This document shows, one piece after another, positions 44,442-56,168 of a stretch of DNA of 64,000 nucleotides; positions within the stretch are counted from its first letter, which is position 1, and each line of letters begins with the position of its first letter. The position numbers were made by a program, and so were the translations under genes. Origin of the DNA: Cupriavidus sp. YR651 (GTDB lineage Bacteria; Pseudomonadota; Gammaproteobacteria; Burkholderiales; Burkholderiaceae); assembly GCF_900101625.1 (NCBI RefSeq), contig NZ_FMYZ01000001.1, positions 215,919 through 279,918 on the forward strand, written 5' to 3'. Below the pieces are notes generated by a model. The model worked only from the letters and a program-made list of their open reading frames with translations, did no database searches and was not told the DNA's origin.

Positions 44442-45104
44442 TCAGAAAGGCAGTGCGTCGCGCTCCAGCACCACGCGAACCGGTGCGAACGACCGGCGGT
44501 GATGCGGCGTGGCACCGAACTGCTCCAGCGCAGCAAGATGTTGAGGCGTGGGATAGCCGACGTGTTTGTCGAACCCGTACTGCGGATACTCCCCATGCAG
44601 GGCGTGAAGTTCGCGATCCCGCGCCACCTTGGCCAGGATCGATGCCGCGGAGATGGCGCGAATCTTCGCATCGCCCTTTACGATGGCTTCCACGGGATAC
44701 GGGACCTGCGGGCAGCGGTTGCCGTCCACCTGAACAAGGTCGGGTATGACGCCGCTGGCCGCCAGGCCCGCAACCGCCCGCTGCATCGCCAGCATCGAGG
44801 CGTGAAGGATATTGAGCGAATCGATTTCGGCGACGGATGCCGAGGCGATATGCCAGCCGAGTGCGCGCTCGCAGATGCGTTCGAAGAGCACTTCGCGCTT
44901 GTCGGCAGTCAGAATCTTGGAGTCGGCCAGGCCCCGGATCTGGCGATCCGGGTTGAGCACCACCGCGGCCGCGTAGACCGGGCCGGCCAGCGGCCCACGC
45001 CCCGCCTCGTCCACGCCGCACAGGCGCTGGACCACGGCGACTGTCTGCGTCAGCTCCAGGCCCAGTTGCGGAGACGGTGTCGTATCGGCTTTCGTGCGGG
45101 CCAT
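44442..45104 (-). CDS. rnhB: Ribonuclease HII
   Basis: 220 residues. It cleaves RNA in RNA:DNA hybrids and removes single ribonucleotides. The acidic residues are in [20 protein letters not shown] and the later Asp in [31 protein letters not shown] is conserved. The start overlaps the lpxB stop by 1 bp (TGATG), so translation is coupled. Confidence 0.95.
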   Translation of the reverse strand: MARTKADTTPSPQLGLELTQTVAVVQRLCGVDEAGRGPLAGPVYAAAVVLNPDRQIRGLADSKILTADKREVLFERICERALGWHIASASVAEIDSLNILHASMLAMQRAVAGLAASGVIPDLVQVDGNRCPQVPYPVEAIVKGDAKIRAISAASILAKVARDRELHALHGEYPQYGFDKHVGYPTPQHLAALEQFGATPHHRRSFAPVRVVLERDALPF

Positions 45105-46312
45105 CAGCGCACTCCTCGCCCGTGCATGAGTTCGACCACAACGCCGGCAGCCAGGTTGGCGGTATCGCGTTTCAGAGTCTCGTGCATGGTAGTGAAATGC
45201 TCGCGCAGGAAGGCAATATTGCCTTCGTCGTTGAGCTGCAGCAGCGTCTCGCGCGCCAACGCCTCGGGCGTGGCATCGTCCTGCAGCAACTCGGGCACGA
45301 CAAAACGGCCTGAGAGAATATTAGGCAGTCCCACGTAAGGCAGATAGCCCTGCCGTTTCATGATCTGCGCCGTCAGCCAGGGCACCTTGTAAGAAATCAC
45401 CATTGGCTTCTTGTACAGCGCCGCTTCAAGCGTCGCCGTGCCGCTGGCCAGCAGCACCACGTCGGCAGACTCCATGGCCAGATGCGAATGACCCTCCACG
45501 ATCGTCAGGTCGATTTCCGGATACTGGGCGTGGAGTGCTTCGACGATCGCACGCAGCGGCGCGCTGGCGGCGGGGAGCACGAAAGCCAGGTTGCCGTCCA
45601 TGCGGTGCATGCGATCCATGGCCGCGAAGAAGGTGGCACCGAGGTTGCGCACCTCGGACTGACGGCTTCCCGGCAAGACAGCCACAATCCGCTTGCCGTC
45701 CGGAAGGCCCAGCTTTTCGCGCGCGCCTGCGACGTCGGGCACCATCGGGATCACATCGGCCAGCGGATGGCCGACATAGGTCGCGGGGATGCCAGCCTTC
45801 GCGTAGATCTCCGGCTCGAACGGGAACAGGCAGAGGATATGGTCGACGGCGCGCGCAATCGTGCGGATGCGGCCACCCCGCCAGGCCCATATCGATGGAC
45901 TGACGAAATGCACGACCGGAATACCTGCACGGCGCAGCGGCACCTCCAGCCCGAAATTGAAATCGGGTGCATCCACGCCGATAAAGCACAGCGGTGGTTG
46001 CGCCAGCAGCTTGTCTCGGACCGCCCGGCGCGTAGCCAGGATTTCCCGCAAGGAGCCCAGGACTTCGACGTAGCCGTTGACGGACAGCGTCTCCATTGGC
46101 CAGTGGGAAACAAAGCCCTGCGCCATCATTCGGCGGCCACCAATCCCGGCAAAGTCCACGGACTCGCCCAGCCGTGCGTGGAGCCCTTCCAGCAGCAGCG
46201 ATGCCAGCAAGTCGCCCGAGGCTTCCCCGGCGACCATGGCGATCGTGCCGCGTTTGTTCACGTCCATTCCCGCGACAGCGGGCAGTTCGGCCTGCACTGC
46301 GGCGTCGACCAT
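45104..46312 (-). CDS. lpxB: Lipid-A-disaccharide synthase
   Basis: 402 residues from ATG 46312. The GT-B glycosyltransferase joins UDP-2,3-diacylglucosamine and lipid X. Visible motifs are [65 protein letters not shown]-type [10 protein letters not shown] and [20 protein letters not shown]. The first 15 residues ([15 protein letters not shown]) precede the family start, and ATG 46267 ([11 protein letters not shown]) is an alternative. Located 13 bp after lpxA. Confidence 0.95.
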   Translation of the reverse strand: MVDAAVQAELPAVAGMDVNKRGTIAMVAGEASGDLLASLLLEGLHARLGESVDFAGIGGRRMMAQGFVSHWPMETLSVNGYVEVLGSLREILATRRAVRDKLLAQPPLCFIGVDAPDFNFGLEVPLRRAGIPVVHFVSPSIWAWRGGRIRTIARAVDHILCLFPFEPEIYAKAGIPATYVGHPLADVIPMVPDVAGAREKLGLPDGKRIVAVLPGSRQSEVRNLGATFFAAMDRMHRMDGNLAFVLPAASAPLRAIVEALHAQYPEIDLTIVEGHSHLAMESADVVLLASGTATLEAALYKKPMVISYKVPWLTAQIMKRQGYLPYVGLPNILSGRFVVPELLQDDATPEALARETLLQLNDEGNIAFLREHFTTMHETLKRDTANLAAGVVVELMHGRGVR

Positions 46313-46325
46313 GTCCAACCGGGCT

Positions 46326-47129
46326 TCAGCGAACAATGCCGCGCTGCGTGGCGGCCAGGAAGTCCACGAAGGCGCGCAGCGGCACGCCGGTGGCAGTGTC
46401 GAACTGGGCCAGCAACGCGGCAATCTCGTTGCGCGCGTCGTCAAAACTCAGGTCGGACTTGTACAGCAGTTTGTAGGCCTGGCGAAGCGCGGCGATCTGG
46501 CCCGCGTCAAAGCCGCGGCGACGCAGCCCTTCCACGTTGATGCCATGAGGCGTGGCCTTGTTGCCGTTCTTGTCGCTGGCCGCGATCACGAACGGCGGCA
46601 CGTCCTGCACGAGTGCCGAGGCACCGCCGAGCATGGCATGCGCGCCGATGCGCACGAACTGGTGCACACCGCTCATGCCGCCCAGGATGGCCCAGTCGCC
46701 CACTTCCACGTGGCCGGCGATCTGCGCATTGCTGGAGAACACCGTGTTGTTGCCCACACGGCAGTCGTGTGCGATGTGCACGTAGGCCATGATCCAGTTG
46801 TCATTGCCCAGGCTGGTCACGCCGCGATCCTGCACCGTACCGGTATGGATCGTCGTAAATTCACGAATCGTGTTGCGATCGCCAATTTCGAGCCGCGTCG
46901 GCTCGTTGGCGTACTTCATGTCCTGCGGCACACCGCCCACCGATGCGTACGGGCCGATGCGGTTGCCCTCGCCGATGCTGGTGTGGCCTTCGACGGTGGT
47001 ATGCGAGCCGATCCGGGTGCCGCTGCCAATCCGCACATTCGGGCCGACGATGGAAAACGGGCCGACGGTAACATCGGCGGCCAGTTCTGCCTTCGGATCG
47101 ACCAGTGCGGTGGGATGGATTTGCGTCAT
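46326..47129 (-). CDS. lpxA: UDP-N-acetylglucosamine acyltransferase
   Basis: 267 residues, full length. It catalyses the first step of lipid A synthesis, adding a 3-hydroxyacyl chain from ACP. Left-handed beta-helix hexapeptide repeats run from [20 protein letters not shown], with the catalytic His in [17 protein letters not shown]. The C-terminal helical domain includes [20 protein letters not shown]. In the standard fabZ-lpxA-lpxB order. Confidence 0.97.
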   Translation of the reverse strand: MTQIHPTALVDPKAELAADVTVGPFSIVGPNVRIGSGTRIGSHTTVEGHTSIGEGNRIGPYASVGGVPQDMKYANEPTRLEIGDRNTIREFTTIHTGTVQDRGVTSLGNDNWIMAYVHIAHDCRVGNNTVFSSNAQIAGHVEVGDWAILGGMSGVHQFVRIGAHAMLGGASALVQDVPPFVIAASDKNGNKATPHGINVEGLRRRGFDAGQIAALRQAYKLLYKSDLSFDDARNEIAALLAQFDTATGVPLRAFVDFLAATQRGIVR

Positions 47130-47199
47130 ACGTCCTGTCCTGTGGTGTGTGGTCTGTAGAGAGTCCCGCGGCCAGGCGCGGGGACGGGCTCGGCAGCGG

Positions 47200-47652
47200 T
47201 CAGCCTTCGGCCTGCTTCACCGTGCACATCAGCTCGGCTTCACACGCCACTTCGCCGTCGACGGTGGCGCTGGCCTTGAACTTCCAGATGCCGCGAATGT
47301 AGCGCTCCACGGTCACGTTCAGATGCAACTGGTCGCCCGGGTACACCACGCGCTTGAAACGTGCGCCATCGATGCCCACGAAGTAATACAGCGCGCCTTC
47401 CTTGCGCTCCATATCGGCGCCGAAGGTCAGCAAGCCGGCCGACTGCGCCAGCGCTTCCAGAATCATGACGCCCGGCATCACCGGCTGGTCCGGGAAATGC
47501 CCCATGAAGTACGGTTCGTTGATCGTGACGTTCTTCAGGGTCTTGATCCGCTTTTGCGGTTCGAACTCGAGCACGCGGTCGACCAACAGGATCGGATACC
47601 GATGCGGCAGCAGCTTCAGGATCTTGCGGATGTCGATGTCGGAGGCGGTCAT
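47200..47652 (-). CDS. fabZ: 3-hydroxyacyl-ACP dehydratase FabZ
   Basis: 150 residues, hotdog fold. It dehydrates 3-hydroxyacyl-ACP in fatty acid synthesis, competing with lipid A synthesis for the same precursor. Motifs are [40 protein letters not shown] (catalytic His and Glu) and [17 protein letters not shown]. The start overlaps the lpxD stop by 4 bp. Confidence 0.96.
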   Translation of the reverse strand: MTASDIDIRKILKLLPHRYPILLVDRVLEFEPQKRIKTLKNVTINEPYFMGHFPDQPVMPGVMILEALAQSAGLLTFGADMERKEGALYYFVGIDGARFKRVVYPGDQLHLNVTVERYIRGIWKFKASATVDGEVACEAELMCTVKQAEG

Positions 47653-48755
47653 GATGATTTCTCTTCGTCTTGTTTGCTATTGGACCCGGCGAATTCGCCG
47701 CGCAGGCGGCGCTCCAGTTGCACCACGCGGTCGCGCAGCTTGCTCAGCCCGCGCACGATGGCCGCATTGCGCTCCCATTCGCCATGCGTCGTGAACGGAA
47801 ACACGCTGGTGTAATGCCCACCGGGTTTGGTAATCGATTTGGTAATCGATGTGCCGCCGGACACTGTGGTCCGGTCGGCGATATTCAAATGGCCAGAAAA
47901 ATTGGCCGCGCCCCCGATCACGCAGAATTTGCCGATCTTCGTGCTGCCCGATACCGCGGCCGTGCCGGCAATCACCGTATGGGCGCCCACGTGCACGTTG
48001 TGCGCGATCTGCACCTGGTTGTCGATCTTGCAACCGTCCTCGATCACCGTATCGGCCATCGCACCACGGTCGACGGCCGTATTGGCGCCGATCTCCACGT
48101 CATTGCCGAGCACCGCACGGCCCACCTGCGGGATCTTGACGTATTCGACTCCGGCCGGCCCGATATCGGGCGCAAAGCCAAAGCCGTCGGCGCCAATCAC
48201 CGCCCCGCTGTGCAGGATGTTGCGCGCACCCACCACGCAACGATGATAGACAGAAACATTGGCGTAGATGAGCGTATCTTCGCCGATCTGCGCGCCTGCG
48301 CCGATAAAGGCATTTGCCAGGATCCGCACGCGCTCGCCCAGTTGCGCACCGGCCTCGATCACCACATTGGGACCAATGAAGCAGGAGGCCGGCACCACGG
48401 CGTCCGCGGCCACGCTGGCGCGCGGATCGATGCCAACGCGCGGATCGGCATTGGCTTCGCGGTCGAAACGCTGGGCCACGCGAGCAAAGCAGACGTACGG
48501 GTTGCGTGCCACAAGCCAGTTACGGCCATCGGCGTGCCCTTCGGCGCGAATACGCTCGAGGTCGGCAGGCGACACGATGACGGCACCGGCCCCCGAGGCC
48601 AACGCCTGTGGCAAGTACAGCGGATTGGACAGGAAAGACAGGTCGCCGGGGCCGGCCTGGTCGAGCGGTGCCAGACCGCTCACGGCCAGGTCGGGATCAC
48701 CCACAACCTGCACGCCGTTCTCGGTGGCGAGCTGACCCAGTGTGGGTGTCTGCAT
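47649..48755 (-). CDS. lpxD: UDP-3-O-(3-hydroxyacyl)glucosamine N-acyltransferase
   Basis: 368 residues. Third step of lipid A synthesis. The N-terminal uridine-binding domain ([20 protein letters not shown] to about 105) is followed by hexapeptide repeats ([20 protein letters not shown]) and the catalytic His region [20 protein letters not shown]. The C-terminal helix is charged. In operon between skp and fabZ. Confidence 0.96.
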   Translation of the reverse strand: MQTPTLGQLATENGVQVVGDPDLAVSGLAPLDQAGPGDLSFLSNPLYLPQALASGAGAVIVSPADLERIRAEGHADGRNWLVARNPYVCFARVAQRFDREANADPRVGIDPRASVAADAVVPASCFIGPNVVIEAGAQLGERVRILANAFIGAGAQIGEDTLIYANVSVYHRCVVGARNILHSGAVIGADGFGFAPDIGPAGVEYVKIPQVGRAVLGNDVEIGANTAVDRGAMADTVIEDGCKIDNQVQIAHNVHVGAHTVIAGTAAVSGSTKIGKFCVIGGAANFSGHLNIADRTTVSGGTSITKSITKPGGHYTSVFPFTTHGEWERNAAIVRGLSKLRDRVVQLERRLRGEFAGSNSKQDEEKSS

Positions 48756-48805
48756 GGCGGTACTTCCTTGAAGATCGAAACAGCGGCGAACGAAAGGCGC
48801 GCCGC

Positions 48806-49339
48806 TTACTTGCCCGTGCTTCCGGCGTTCAACGCCTTCATCACGTCATCGGTAATGTCGATGCGCGGATTCACGTAGACCGCTTCCTGCACGATCAGGT
48901 CGTACTTGCGCTGCTCGGCCAGTTGGCGGATCACGCGATTGGCGCGTTCCAGTACCTGGGCCAGCTCCTCGTTCCGGCGCTGGTTCAGGTCTTCACGGAA
49001 TTCGCGCTGCTTGCGCTGGAATTCGCGATCCAGGTCTGCCACCTCACGCTGGCGGCGCTGGCGATCAGAGTCAGCCAGGACGGCGGTGTCCTTGTCGAGC
49101 TTGTCGGCCATGCCCTTGATCTTCTGGGCCATGTCCTGCAGCTCGCGGTCACGCTTGGAAAATTCCTGCTCGAGCTTGACCTGCGCCGCCTTGGCGGGCA
49201 CCGAGTCACGCAGGATACGTTCCGAGTTGACCGCGGCAATACGAGCCTCCTGAGCCATCGCCGGCGCTGCCGCGCACAGGGCCGCAGCGGCCAGCGCGGC
49301 CGCGCTCAGGGATTTCGTCAGTGAAGTATGGAGTTTCAT
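48806..49339 (-). CDS. skp: OmpH/Skp-family periplasmic chaperone
   Basis: 177 residues. A signal peptide (MKLHTSLTKSLSAAALAAAA, ending AAPAMA) precedes EARIAAVNSERILRDSVPAK and a long coiled-coil hairpin (about 60 to 120, rich in Lys, Asp, Arg, Gln) that forms the tentacles. The end VNPRIDITDDVMKALN is typical. It escorts outer membrane proteins to BamA, encoded just upstream. Confidence 0.94.
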   Translation of the reverse strand: MKLHTSLTKSLSAAALAAAALCAAAPAMAQEARIAAVNSERILRDSVPAKAAQVKLEQEFSKRDRELQDMAQKIKGMADKLDKDTAVLADSDRQRRQREVADLDREFQRKQREFREDLNQRRNEELAQVLERANRVIRQLAEQRKYDLIVQEAVYVNPRIDITDDVMKALNAGSTGK

Positions 49340-49360
49340 GAAACAAATCCTTTGTGGGGA

Positions 49361-51670
49361 TCAGAACGCAGTACCGATCTGGAACTGGAAGCGCTGGACA
49401 CGGTCGGTCTCGTCCTTCTTCAGCGGGAAGCCCATGCTGACCTTGAGCGGACCGATCGGCGACAGCCAGGACATACCGAAACCGGTCGAATACTTCAGGT
49501 CGCTGACCGTAATCGGCGCGCCTTCCTGGTAGACGTTACCGAAGTCGAAGAACGTGAACAGACGCAGCGTGCGGTCCACGCCCGAACCCGGCAGCGGGAA
49601 CACGAACTCGACGTTACCGATCAACTTGGATGCGCCGCCAACCGGGTTGCCGTTCTGGTCCTTCGGTCCGAGCGTGCTGGTCTGGTAACCGCGCACCGAA
49701 CCAATACCACCGGCGTAGAAGTACTTGAATACCGGGAACGGCGTCGCGCCGTAGCCGTGGCCGTACGCCACTTCACCGTTCAGGGCCAGGGTAAAGGCCT
49801 TGGACAGCGGGTAGAAATACTGCTGCTGGAAGCTGGCGCGGTAGTACTGGGTGTCGCCGCCCGGTACGCCCACTTCCAGGTTGGCCTGGGTGTACGGACC
49901 CTTGGTCGGGATCAGCGCGCTGTCACGACGGTCTCGCGCCCAGCCAATCGTAAACGGGAAGTTGTTGATCGGATCGCCACTGGTCTTGCCAATCTTGTTC
50001 AGCCATGCCGTGTACTGGCTCGGCGTGTTGACCGACGTGTAGACCTGCGTGCGTTCGTAGCCGATGCCGAAGAACACCGTGTCGTTCTCGGAGAACGGCA
50101 CGCCGAACTTGAAGCCACCGCCGGCGGACACGATCTTGTAGTCCTGGTCACCGGTGTAGTACAGCGGACGGGACGTACGGTAGTAGATGTCCGTCGACCG
50201 GCTGATGCCGTCCACCGTGAAGTACGGGTCGTACTGCGTCAGCGCGATGGTACGGAACGACTTGGCCGTGTTCACATCCAGGCCCAGGCTGGTACCGGAG
50301 CCGAACACGTTGTCCTGGCGCAAGCCGGCCTGCAGCACGAGCTTGTCCGTGGACGAGAAGCCCAGGCCCAGGCTGATCTGGCCGGTCGGCTTTTCGGTCA
50401 CGTTGACGTTCACATCCACCTGGTCGGGCGCGCCCGGCACGTCTTCGGTGGTGATGTTAGTGTCCGTGAAGTAGCCGGTACGATTGATACGCGCCTGCGA
50501 TTGCGTCAGCTTTTCGCTGTCGAACCACGAGCTTTCCATCTGGCGCATTTCACGACGCACGACTTCGTCGCGGGTCTTGCTGTTACCGACCACATTCACG
50601 CGACGCACATACACGCGGCGGCCCGGGTCCACCATCAGTGTCAGCGCGACTTCGCGCTTTTCCTGGTCAACCTGCGGCTGCGGATTGATCGTCGTGAACG
50701 CATAGCCATAGGTACCCAGCAGGTCCGTGATGGCCTTGGTGCTGGCGGTCAGCTTTTCGGACGAGAAGATGTCGCCCTTCTTCAGCTGCAACAGTTTTTC
50801 CATCTCCGCCTGCTTGCCCAGCGTTTCACCGGCCAGGTGGATTTCGGACACCTTGTACTGCTCGCCTTCCTTGATGTTCAGCGTCAGGAAGATGTCCTTC
50901 TTGTCCGGCGTAATCGAGACCTGCGTGGACTCGATCTGGAACTCCAGGTAACCGCGGTTCAGGTAGTACGAACGCAGCGCTTCCAGGTCAGCAGTCAGTT
51001 TCTGCTTCGAGTACAGGTCGTTCTTGGTGTACCAGGACAGCCAGTTCGGCGTGGACAACTGCATCTCATCGCGCAGCGTGCTTTCCTTGAACGCCTTGTT
51101 ACCGACGATATTGATCTGGCGGATCTTGGCGACCGGACCTTCTTCCACGTTGAACACCACGGACACGCGGTTGCGGTCCACCGGGGTCACAGTGGTCTGC
51201 ACATCCGCCGCGTAGTAACCGCGCGCCACGTACTGGCGCTTGAGCTCCTGCTCGGCCTTGTCGATCAGGGCCTTGTCGTAGTAACGGGCTTCCGCCACGC
51301 CCACGGCACGCAGTGACCGGCGCAGCGTGTCCTTGTCGAATTCCTTGATACCGACGAATTCCAGCTGAGAGATCGCCGGACGCTCTTCCACCTGCACGAC
51401 CAGCACGCCGTCTTCGGCGCGGATCTGCACGTCCTTGAAGAAACCGGTGTTGTACAGCGCGCGAATGGCATCCGCGCCCTTGTCGTCGGTGAAGGTCTCG
51501 CCGACGCGGACAGGGAGGTAACCGAAAACGGTGCCCGGCTCGACGCGCTGCAGGCCTTCAACGCGGATATCCTTGACCACGAACGGATCGGCGGCCCAGC
51601 CCGCCGGGCTCCACGCCGCGATAATGGCACTCGTCAGCAGGCCCAGCGAGATGCGCTTATGTCTGATCAA
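49361..51670 (-). CDS. bamA: Outer membrane protein assembly factor BamA
   Basis: 769 residues if it starts at TTG 51670 (read MIRHKRISLGLLTSAIIAAW), which begins the signal peptide directly behind a GGGG ribosome site; ATG 51700 would add 10 charged residues. Five POTRA domains follow the signal (VVKDIRVEGLQRVEPGTVFG onward), then the 16-strand barrel with PTGQISLGLGFSSTDKLVLQ, IGYERTQVYTSV, the VRGY motif in GGIGSVRGYQTSTLGP and the terminal RFQFQIGTAF. Essential catalyst of outer membrane protein insertion, between rseP and skp as usual. Confidence 0.96.
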   Translation of the reverse strand: MIRHKRISLGLLTSAIIAAWSPAGWAADPFVVKDIRVEGLQRVEPGTVFGYLPVRVGETFTDDKGADAIRALYNTGFFKDVQIRAEDGVLVVQVEERPAISQLEFVGIKEFDKDTLRRSLRAVGVAEARYYDKALIDKAEQELKRQYVARGYYAADVQTTVTPVDRNRVSVVFNVEEGPVAKIRQINIVGNKAFKESTLRDEMQLSTPNWLSWYTKNDLYSKQKLTADLEALRSYYLNRGYLEFQIESTQVSITPDKKDIFLTLNIKEGEQYKVSEIHLAGETLGKQAEMEKLLQLKKGDIFSSEKLTASTKAITDLLGTYGYAFTTINPQPQVDQEKREVALTLMVDPGRRVYVRRVNVVGNSKTRDEVVRREMRQMESSWFDSEKLTQSQARINRTGYFTDTNITTEDVPGAPDQVDVNVNVTEKPTGQISLGLGFSSTDKLVLQAGLRQDNVFGSGTSLGLDVNTAKSFRTIALTQYDPYFTVDGISRSTDIYYRTSRPLYYTGDQDYKIVSAGGGFKFGVPFSENDTVFFGIGYERTQVYTSVNTPSQYTAWLNKIGKTSGDPINNFPFTIGWARDRRDSALIPTKGPYTQANLEVGVPGGDTQYYRASFQQQYFYPLSKAFTLALNGEVAYGHGYGATPFPVFKYFYAGGIGSVRGYQTSTLGPKDQNGNPVGGASKLIGNVEFVFPLPGSGVDRTLRLFTFFDFGNVYQEGAPITVSDLKYSTGFGMSWLSPIGPLKVSMGFPLKKDETDRVQRFQFQIGTAF

Positions 51671-51830
51671 TGTTGATCCCCTCTTCCTCTTTGATTCCAT
51701 GCAGGGTTTTGGCTCCGATGCCGTCCGGGACTACGCCTGACAACGCTGGCAAGGCCGATCCGTCCCGACGGGAAAATGTCCCCCGGGATGCGACCGCCCC
51801 CCGCCGACACACGTTTCGGGCTGCGCGAAG

Positions 51831-53234
51831 CTAGCCGCGCGCAAGAAACAGTCGGCTGACGTCATTGAACAAAGCGAGTGAGGTCAGGAGCAAGATGCAC
51901 GCGATGCCGACCTTCTGCAGCATCGCTTGCCAGTGGTCTGGTACGGGCCTGCCAGTCAAAAATTCCACGCAATAATACAGCAAATGCCCCCCATCCAGAA
52001 CCGGAATGGGTAACAAATTGAGCACACCGAGGCTGACGCTGACCAGTGCCAGGAAACTCACGAACGGCTGCCAGCCCAGGTTCGCCGCGCGTCCCGCATA
52101 GTCCGCCACGGTCAGCGGACCGCTCAGGTTCTGCAGCGAAGCCTGCCCGACGAGCATCTTGCCGAGCAGCTTCAGGGACAGCGTACTGGTGCTCCAGACC
52201 TGGCCTGCAGCGCGCGCCAGCGCCTGCAACGGCGGATAACGCACGATTTCCGTCTCTACAGCCTGGTTCAGCGCCGCCCCGAGCTTGCCGGTCGGGCCAG
52301 CGGGCGCGCCCGAGGCATCCTTGGCACCTTCCGCGGCCGGCGCCGAATCCAGCTTCACCGGTACGTCCAGCCGCTGGCCGGCGCGTTCGACGCCCAGCGT
52401 CACCGGCTCGCCCGGACGAGCCCGGACGCCGCGAATCAGCTCGCTGGCCTGGGTCAGCGGCTGGCCCTGCCAGGTCACCACGCGGTCCCCGGCCTTCAGG
52501 CCGGCGCGCTGCGCCGCCGAATCCGGCACGATCTCGGTGATGGTGACCGGCCCACCCTTCAGGTTCAGCCCCAGCGTGGCCAGCGGGTCCTGGTCCGGAT
52601 TGCCGCCCGTATTGGGCAGGCGCGACAGCGTGACGTCCCGCTCCACACCGTCGGTACCGCGTACATGCAGCACCGCGCGTGCGTCGCCGAAGCCTTCGGC
52701 GAAGACGGCCATGCGCAAATCGTTCCAGGAGCGTACCGCTTCCGTGTGGTCGTTCGCGGTCAGGGACAGGACGCGATCGCCCTCGCGAATGCCGGCTTGC
52801 GCAGCCACGCTGCCGGCTACGGGGGCGGCCACCACCGGCACGGGTTCGCGCATACCGCCGGCAAACAGGACCACGTACAGCGCGATGGCCAGCGCAAAGT
52901 TGGCCACCGGCCCCGCTGCGACGATCACAAAGCGCTTGCCGACAGGCTGTCGGTTGAAGGCGCGCGGCAGTTCGGCGGGGTCGATCGGCGGATCGACTTC
53001 GGGGTCTCGCTCGCGCTCGTCAAGCATCTTCACGTAGCCGCCCAGCGGAATGGCGGCCAGCGTCCACTCGGTGCGGTCACGCCCCTTGCTGACCCAGCGG
53101 GCCAGGGGGCGGCCGAAGCCGATGGAGAATCGCAGCACCTTGACCCCGCAGGCGCGCGCGGCAAGGTAGTGACCCATCTCGTGCACGAAAATCAGAATGC
53201 ACAGGGCGACAATGAACGCGATGACGGTTTGCAT
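51831..53234 (-). CDS. rseP: RseP-family site-2 zinc metalloprotease
   Basis: 467 residues. The zinc motif HEMGH is in LCILIFVHEMGHYLAARACG in the first membrane helix. Two PDZ domains are visible (VAAQAGIREGDRVLSLTAND and SAAQRAGLKAGDRVVTWQGQ). LNLLPIPVLDGGHLLYYCVE carries the third zinc ligand. It cleaves RseA in the sigma-E envelope-stress pathway and clears signal peptide remnants. Insert of low-complexity alanine/glycine around residue 295 to 315 is unremarkable. Confidence 0.95.
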   Translation of the reverse strand: MQTVIAFIVALCILIFVHEMGHYLAARACGVKVLRFSIGFGRPLARWVSKGRDRTEWTLAAIPLGGYVKMLDERERDPEVDPPIDPAELPRAFNRQPVGKRFVIVAAGPVANFALAIALYVVLFAGGMREPVPVVAAPVAGSVAAQAGIREGDRVLSLTANDHTEAVRSWNDLRMAVFAEGFGDARAVLHVRGTDGVERDVTLSRLPNTGGNPDQDPLATLGLNLKGGPVTITEIVPDSAAQRAGLKAGDRVVTWQGQPLTQASELIRGVRARPGEPVTLGVERAGQRLDVPVKLDSAPAAEGAKDASGAPAGPTGKLGAALNQAVETEIVRYPPLQALARAAGQVWSTSTLSLKLLGKMLVGQASLQNLSGPLTVADYAGRAANLGWQPFVSFLALVSVSLGVLNLLPIPVLDGGHLLYYCVEFLTGRPVPDHWQAMLQKVGIACILLLTSLALFNDVSRLFLARG

Positions 53235-53275
53235 GGCAAATCACCCCCTCGAGACCTGGCCCGCGCTGCGATCCA

Positions 53276-54454
53276 TCAGCGGCTGGCCAGACGTGTCAGC
53301 AATGCCTGCGCGGCGCGGCGAGCTTCGGCATCGGCCGCCAGGACGCCCTCTAGCGTCCCGACCGAACCGGCGTGCGGAAGTTCGAGGACACCGGCCACCA
53401 CGCGGGCAATATCGGTAAAGCGGATAGCGCCGCCGAGGAAGGCCTCCACGGCGACCTCGTTGGCCGCATTCAAGACGGCCGGCGCCACGCCACCCGCGCG
53501 CAATGCATCAAAGGCTAGTCCCAGGCACGGGAAGCGCTCAAGGTCCGGCGTCTCAAAATGGAGGCCGCCAGCGATTGTCAGGTCCAGCGGCGTCACGCCG
53601 GAGTCGATGCGCTCCGGATACGCCATGCCATAGGCGATCGGTGTCCGCATGTCCGGATTGCCAAGCTGCGCCAGCACCGAACCGTCGGCATAGGCCACCA
53701 TCGAGTGCACGATGCTCTGCGGGTGGATCAGCACTTCGATCTTTTCGGCCGGCGCGCCGAACAGCCAGTGGGCCTCGATCACCTCCAGGCCCTTGTTCAT
53801 CATCGTCGCCGAATCCACCGAGATCTTGCGGCCCATGACCCATTTCGGATGGGCGCAGGCCTGGTCAGGCGTGATGTCGTGCAACGTGGACGGGTCGCGG
53901 GTGCGGAACGGGCCGCCCGACGCCGTCAGCAGCACCTTCGAAACACCCGCCGCGTAGCGCGGATCGCTGGTCGGCAGGCACTGGAAGATGGCGTTGTGTT
54001 CGCTGTCGATCGGCAGCAGCGTGGCGCCATGCTCACGCACGGCGTCCATGAATATGGCGCCGGACATCACCAACGATTCCTTGTTGGCCAGCAGCACGCG
54101 CTTTCCGGCGCGGGCGGCGGCAAGCGACGAGCGCAGGCCAGCGGCGCCGACGATGGCGGCCATCACTGCATCGGTACCGCTGTCGGCGGCAATCGATTCC
54201 AGGGCGGCTTCACCGTGGCTGACTTCGGTCTTCAGGCCGGCGGCGCGCAGCAGCGCCTCCAGCCGGCTGGCGGCCTCGGCCGTTCCGACCACGGCCCGTG
54301 CCGGACGGAACTCGACGCACGCGGCGGCCAGCTTGTCGACCTGACGGTGCGCGCTGAGCGCATGCACGGTATAGCGGTCCGGATGTCGACGGACGACGTC
54401 GAGCGTGCTTTCGCCGATGGAGCCGGTGGCGCCCAGGATGGTGATACGTTGCAT
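53276..54454 (-). CDS. dxr: 1-deoxy-D-xylulose 5-phosphate reductoisomerase
   Basis: 392 residues. First committed step of the MEP isoprenoid pathway. NADPH motif [20 protein letters not shown], metal and substrate motifs [16 protein letters not shown] and [40 protein letters not shown], and the C-terminal [18 protein letters not shown]. In the uppS-cdsA-dxr-rseP order. Confidence 0.97.
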   Translation of the reverse strand: MQRITILGATGSIGESTLDVVRRHPDRYTVHALSAHRQVDKLAAACVEFRPARAVVGTAEAASRLEALLRAAGLKTEVSHGEAALESIAADSGTDAVMAAIVGAAGLRSSLAAARAGKRVLLANKESLVMSGAIFMDAVREHGATLLPIDSEHNAIFQCLPTSDPRYAAGVSKVLLTASGGPFRTRDPSTLHDITPDQACAHPKWVMGRKISVDSATMMNKGLEVIEAHWLFGAPAEKIEVLIHPQSIVHSMVAYADGSVLAQLGNPDMRTPIAYGMAYPERIDSGVTPLDLTIAGGLHFETPDLERFPCLGLAFDALRAGGVAPAVLNAANEVAVEAFLGGAIRFTDIARVVAGVLELPHAGSVGTLEGVLAADAEARRAAQALLTRLASR

Positions 54455-54482
54455 AGACCAGATAACCGAATTCAGATTGTGA

Positions 54483-55304
54483 CTACACCCAGGCCAGCAG
54501 CAGGGCCGCCAGTGGGAACACCGGGATCAGGGCGTCGATCCGGTCCAGGACCCCGCCGTGCCCGGGCAGCAGCCGGCTGCTGTCCTTCATGCCGACCTGC
54601 CGCTTCAGCAGGGATTCGAACAGGTCGCCGATGATGCTCGCGGCGACCAGCAGCGTGACCAATACCGCCGCCAGACCCAGGCCGCCCTTGTCCGCGATGC
54701 GCGAGAACCAGGTCGGTGCGAATGCGTGCGTGGTGGCTAGCGTCAGCGCCACCACCATGACCAGCAACCAGCCACCGATCGCGCCCTCCCAGGATTTCCC
54801 CGGGCTGATGCCTGGCGCCAGCTTGCGGCGGCCAATCGCCTTGCCGACAAAATAGGCGCCGATATCGGCCGCCCACACCAGTACCGCAGCCGATAGCAGC
54901 ACCGCGATGCCGTCGGCACGCAGCACCATCACGGCATGACCAAACGCCGGCAGCATGATGAGCCCCAGGATGGCGCCCAACACCGTGAAGCCGGGCGTGG
55001 CCTTGCGTACACCGCGAGCCAGCAGCACCAGCGCCACGCCCCAAGCCACGATGGCGGCCTCGAGCAAGTACGTGACGGCATGGCGCTCGGGCGCGTCATG
55101 CCAGGCAATCAGCACCAGCAGGCAGGCCACGGCATAGACATAAGGCCACGCGCGACGCAGGCCGATCAGCCGGCCAAACTCCCATCCGCCAAGCAACACG
55201 ATCACCGCCACCAGCCCTGCGAGTGCCGCCGGCGGTGCCAGGAACAGGATCGGCAGGATCAACAGCAACAGGCATACGGCGGTGATGACGCGGGTAAGTA
55301 GCAT
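54483..55304 (-). CDS. cdsA: Phosphatidate cytidylyltransferase
   Basis: 273 residues with about eight membrane segments. It forms CDP-diacylglycerol for phospholipid synthesis. The C-terminal signature is visible: [18 protein letters not shown], later [20 protein letters not shown] and [20 protein letters not shown]. Confidence 0.96.
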   Translation of the reverse strand: MLLTRVITAVCLLLLILPILFLAPPAALAGLVAVIVLLGGWEFGRLIGLRRAWPYVYAVACLLVLIAWHDAPERHAVTYLLEAAIVAWGVALVLLARGVRKATPGFTVLGAILGLIMLPAFGHAVMVLRADGIAVLLSAAVLVWAADIGAYFVGKAIGRRKLAPGISPGKSWEGAIGGWLLVMVVALTLATTHAFAPTWFSRIADKGGLGLAAVLVTLLVAASIIGDLFESLLKRQVGMKDSSRLLPGHGGVLDRIDALIPVFPLAALLLAWV

Positions 55305-55349
55305 GCGCTGCGGGGTCCCGTGGTGAGTTGGAGGAAAACGAGCCGGGGC

Positions 55350-56120
55350 TCAGGCCGTGCCGGACAGGCCCGGCGCAAGCAGTTGCGCACTGGTTCGGCC
55401 AAACCGTCGCTCGCGCTGCCGGTACGAGGCGAATGCCTTGTCGAGCTCGGCGGCATCGAAATCGGGCCAGTAGGTATCGGTGAAATACAGCTCGGAATAG
55501 GCAAGCTGCCACAACAGGAAATTGCTGATGCGCTGCTCACCGCCTGTGCGGATGAACAGGTCGGGCTCCGGCGCGTACGACATGGCCAGGTGCGGCGCCA
55601 GCACGGACTCGTCGATCGCGTCCGGATCGAGCATGGGGGACCGCGCCAGCATCTTGCGCATGGCCTGCAGCAGGTCCCAGCGCCCGCCATAGTTGGCGGC
55701 GATGGTCACGGTCAGGCCCGTGTTGCCGGCTGTGCGCGCCTCGGCGTCGAGGATGAGCTGCTGGATGCGCGGACTGAACCGCGACAGATCGCCCACCACG
55801 CGCACGCGAATGTTGTTGGCGTGCATCTTGATCACCTCGCGGCGCAAGGCGGTCATGAACAGGCGCATCAGGAACGAAACCTCGTCCGCCGGGCGGCGCC
55901 AGTTCTCGGAACTGAAGGCGAACAGGGTCAGGAACTGCACGCCGCGCGCGGCACAAGCCTCCACCACCGCCCGTACCGCGTCCAGGCCGCGGGAGTGGCC
56001 CGCGACGCGGGGCAGATGACGCTGGGTCGCCCAGCGGCCGTTGCCATCCATGATGATGGCAACGTGGCGGGGCACATAGCTGGTATCGGGAACGCCTAGC
56101 GTCGAACTGATGTGCTGCAT
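55350..56120 (-). CDS. uppS: Isoprenyl (undecaprenyl) diphosphate synthase
   Basis: 256 residues. It builds the C55 carrier lipid for peptidoglycan and O-antigen. The catalytic Asp is in [54 protein letters not shown] and [20 protein letters not shown] are conserved. The N-terminal 18 residues ([18 protein letters not shown]) are a normal extension. Confidence 0.96.
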   Translation of the reverse strand: MQHISSTLGVPDTSYVPRHVAIIMDGNGRWATQRHLPRVAGHSRGLDAVRAVVEACAARGVQFLTLFAFSSENWRRPADEVSFLMRLFMTALRREVIKMHANNIRVRVVGDLSRFSPRIQQLILDAEARTAGNTGLTVTIAANYGGRWDLLQAMRKMLARSPMLDPDAIDESVLAPHLAMSYAPEPDLFIRTGGEQRISNFLLWQLAYSELYFTDTYWPDFDAAELDKAFASYRQRERRFGRTSAQLLAPGLSGTA

Positions 56121-56168
56121 GGGTTGGCGGACGGTGACAGCATCCGGCGGACAGGCCGCCGGGCGCCA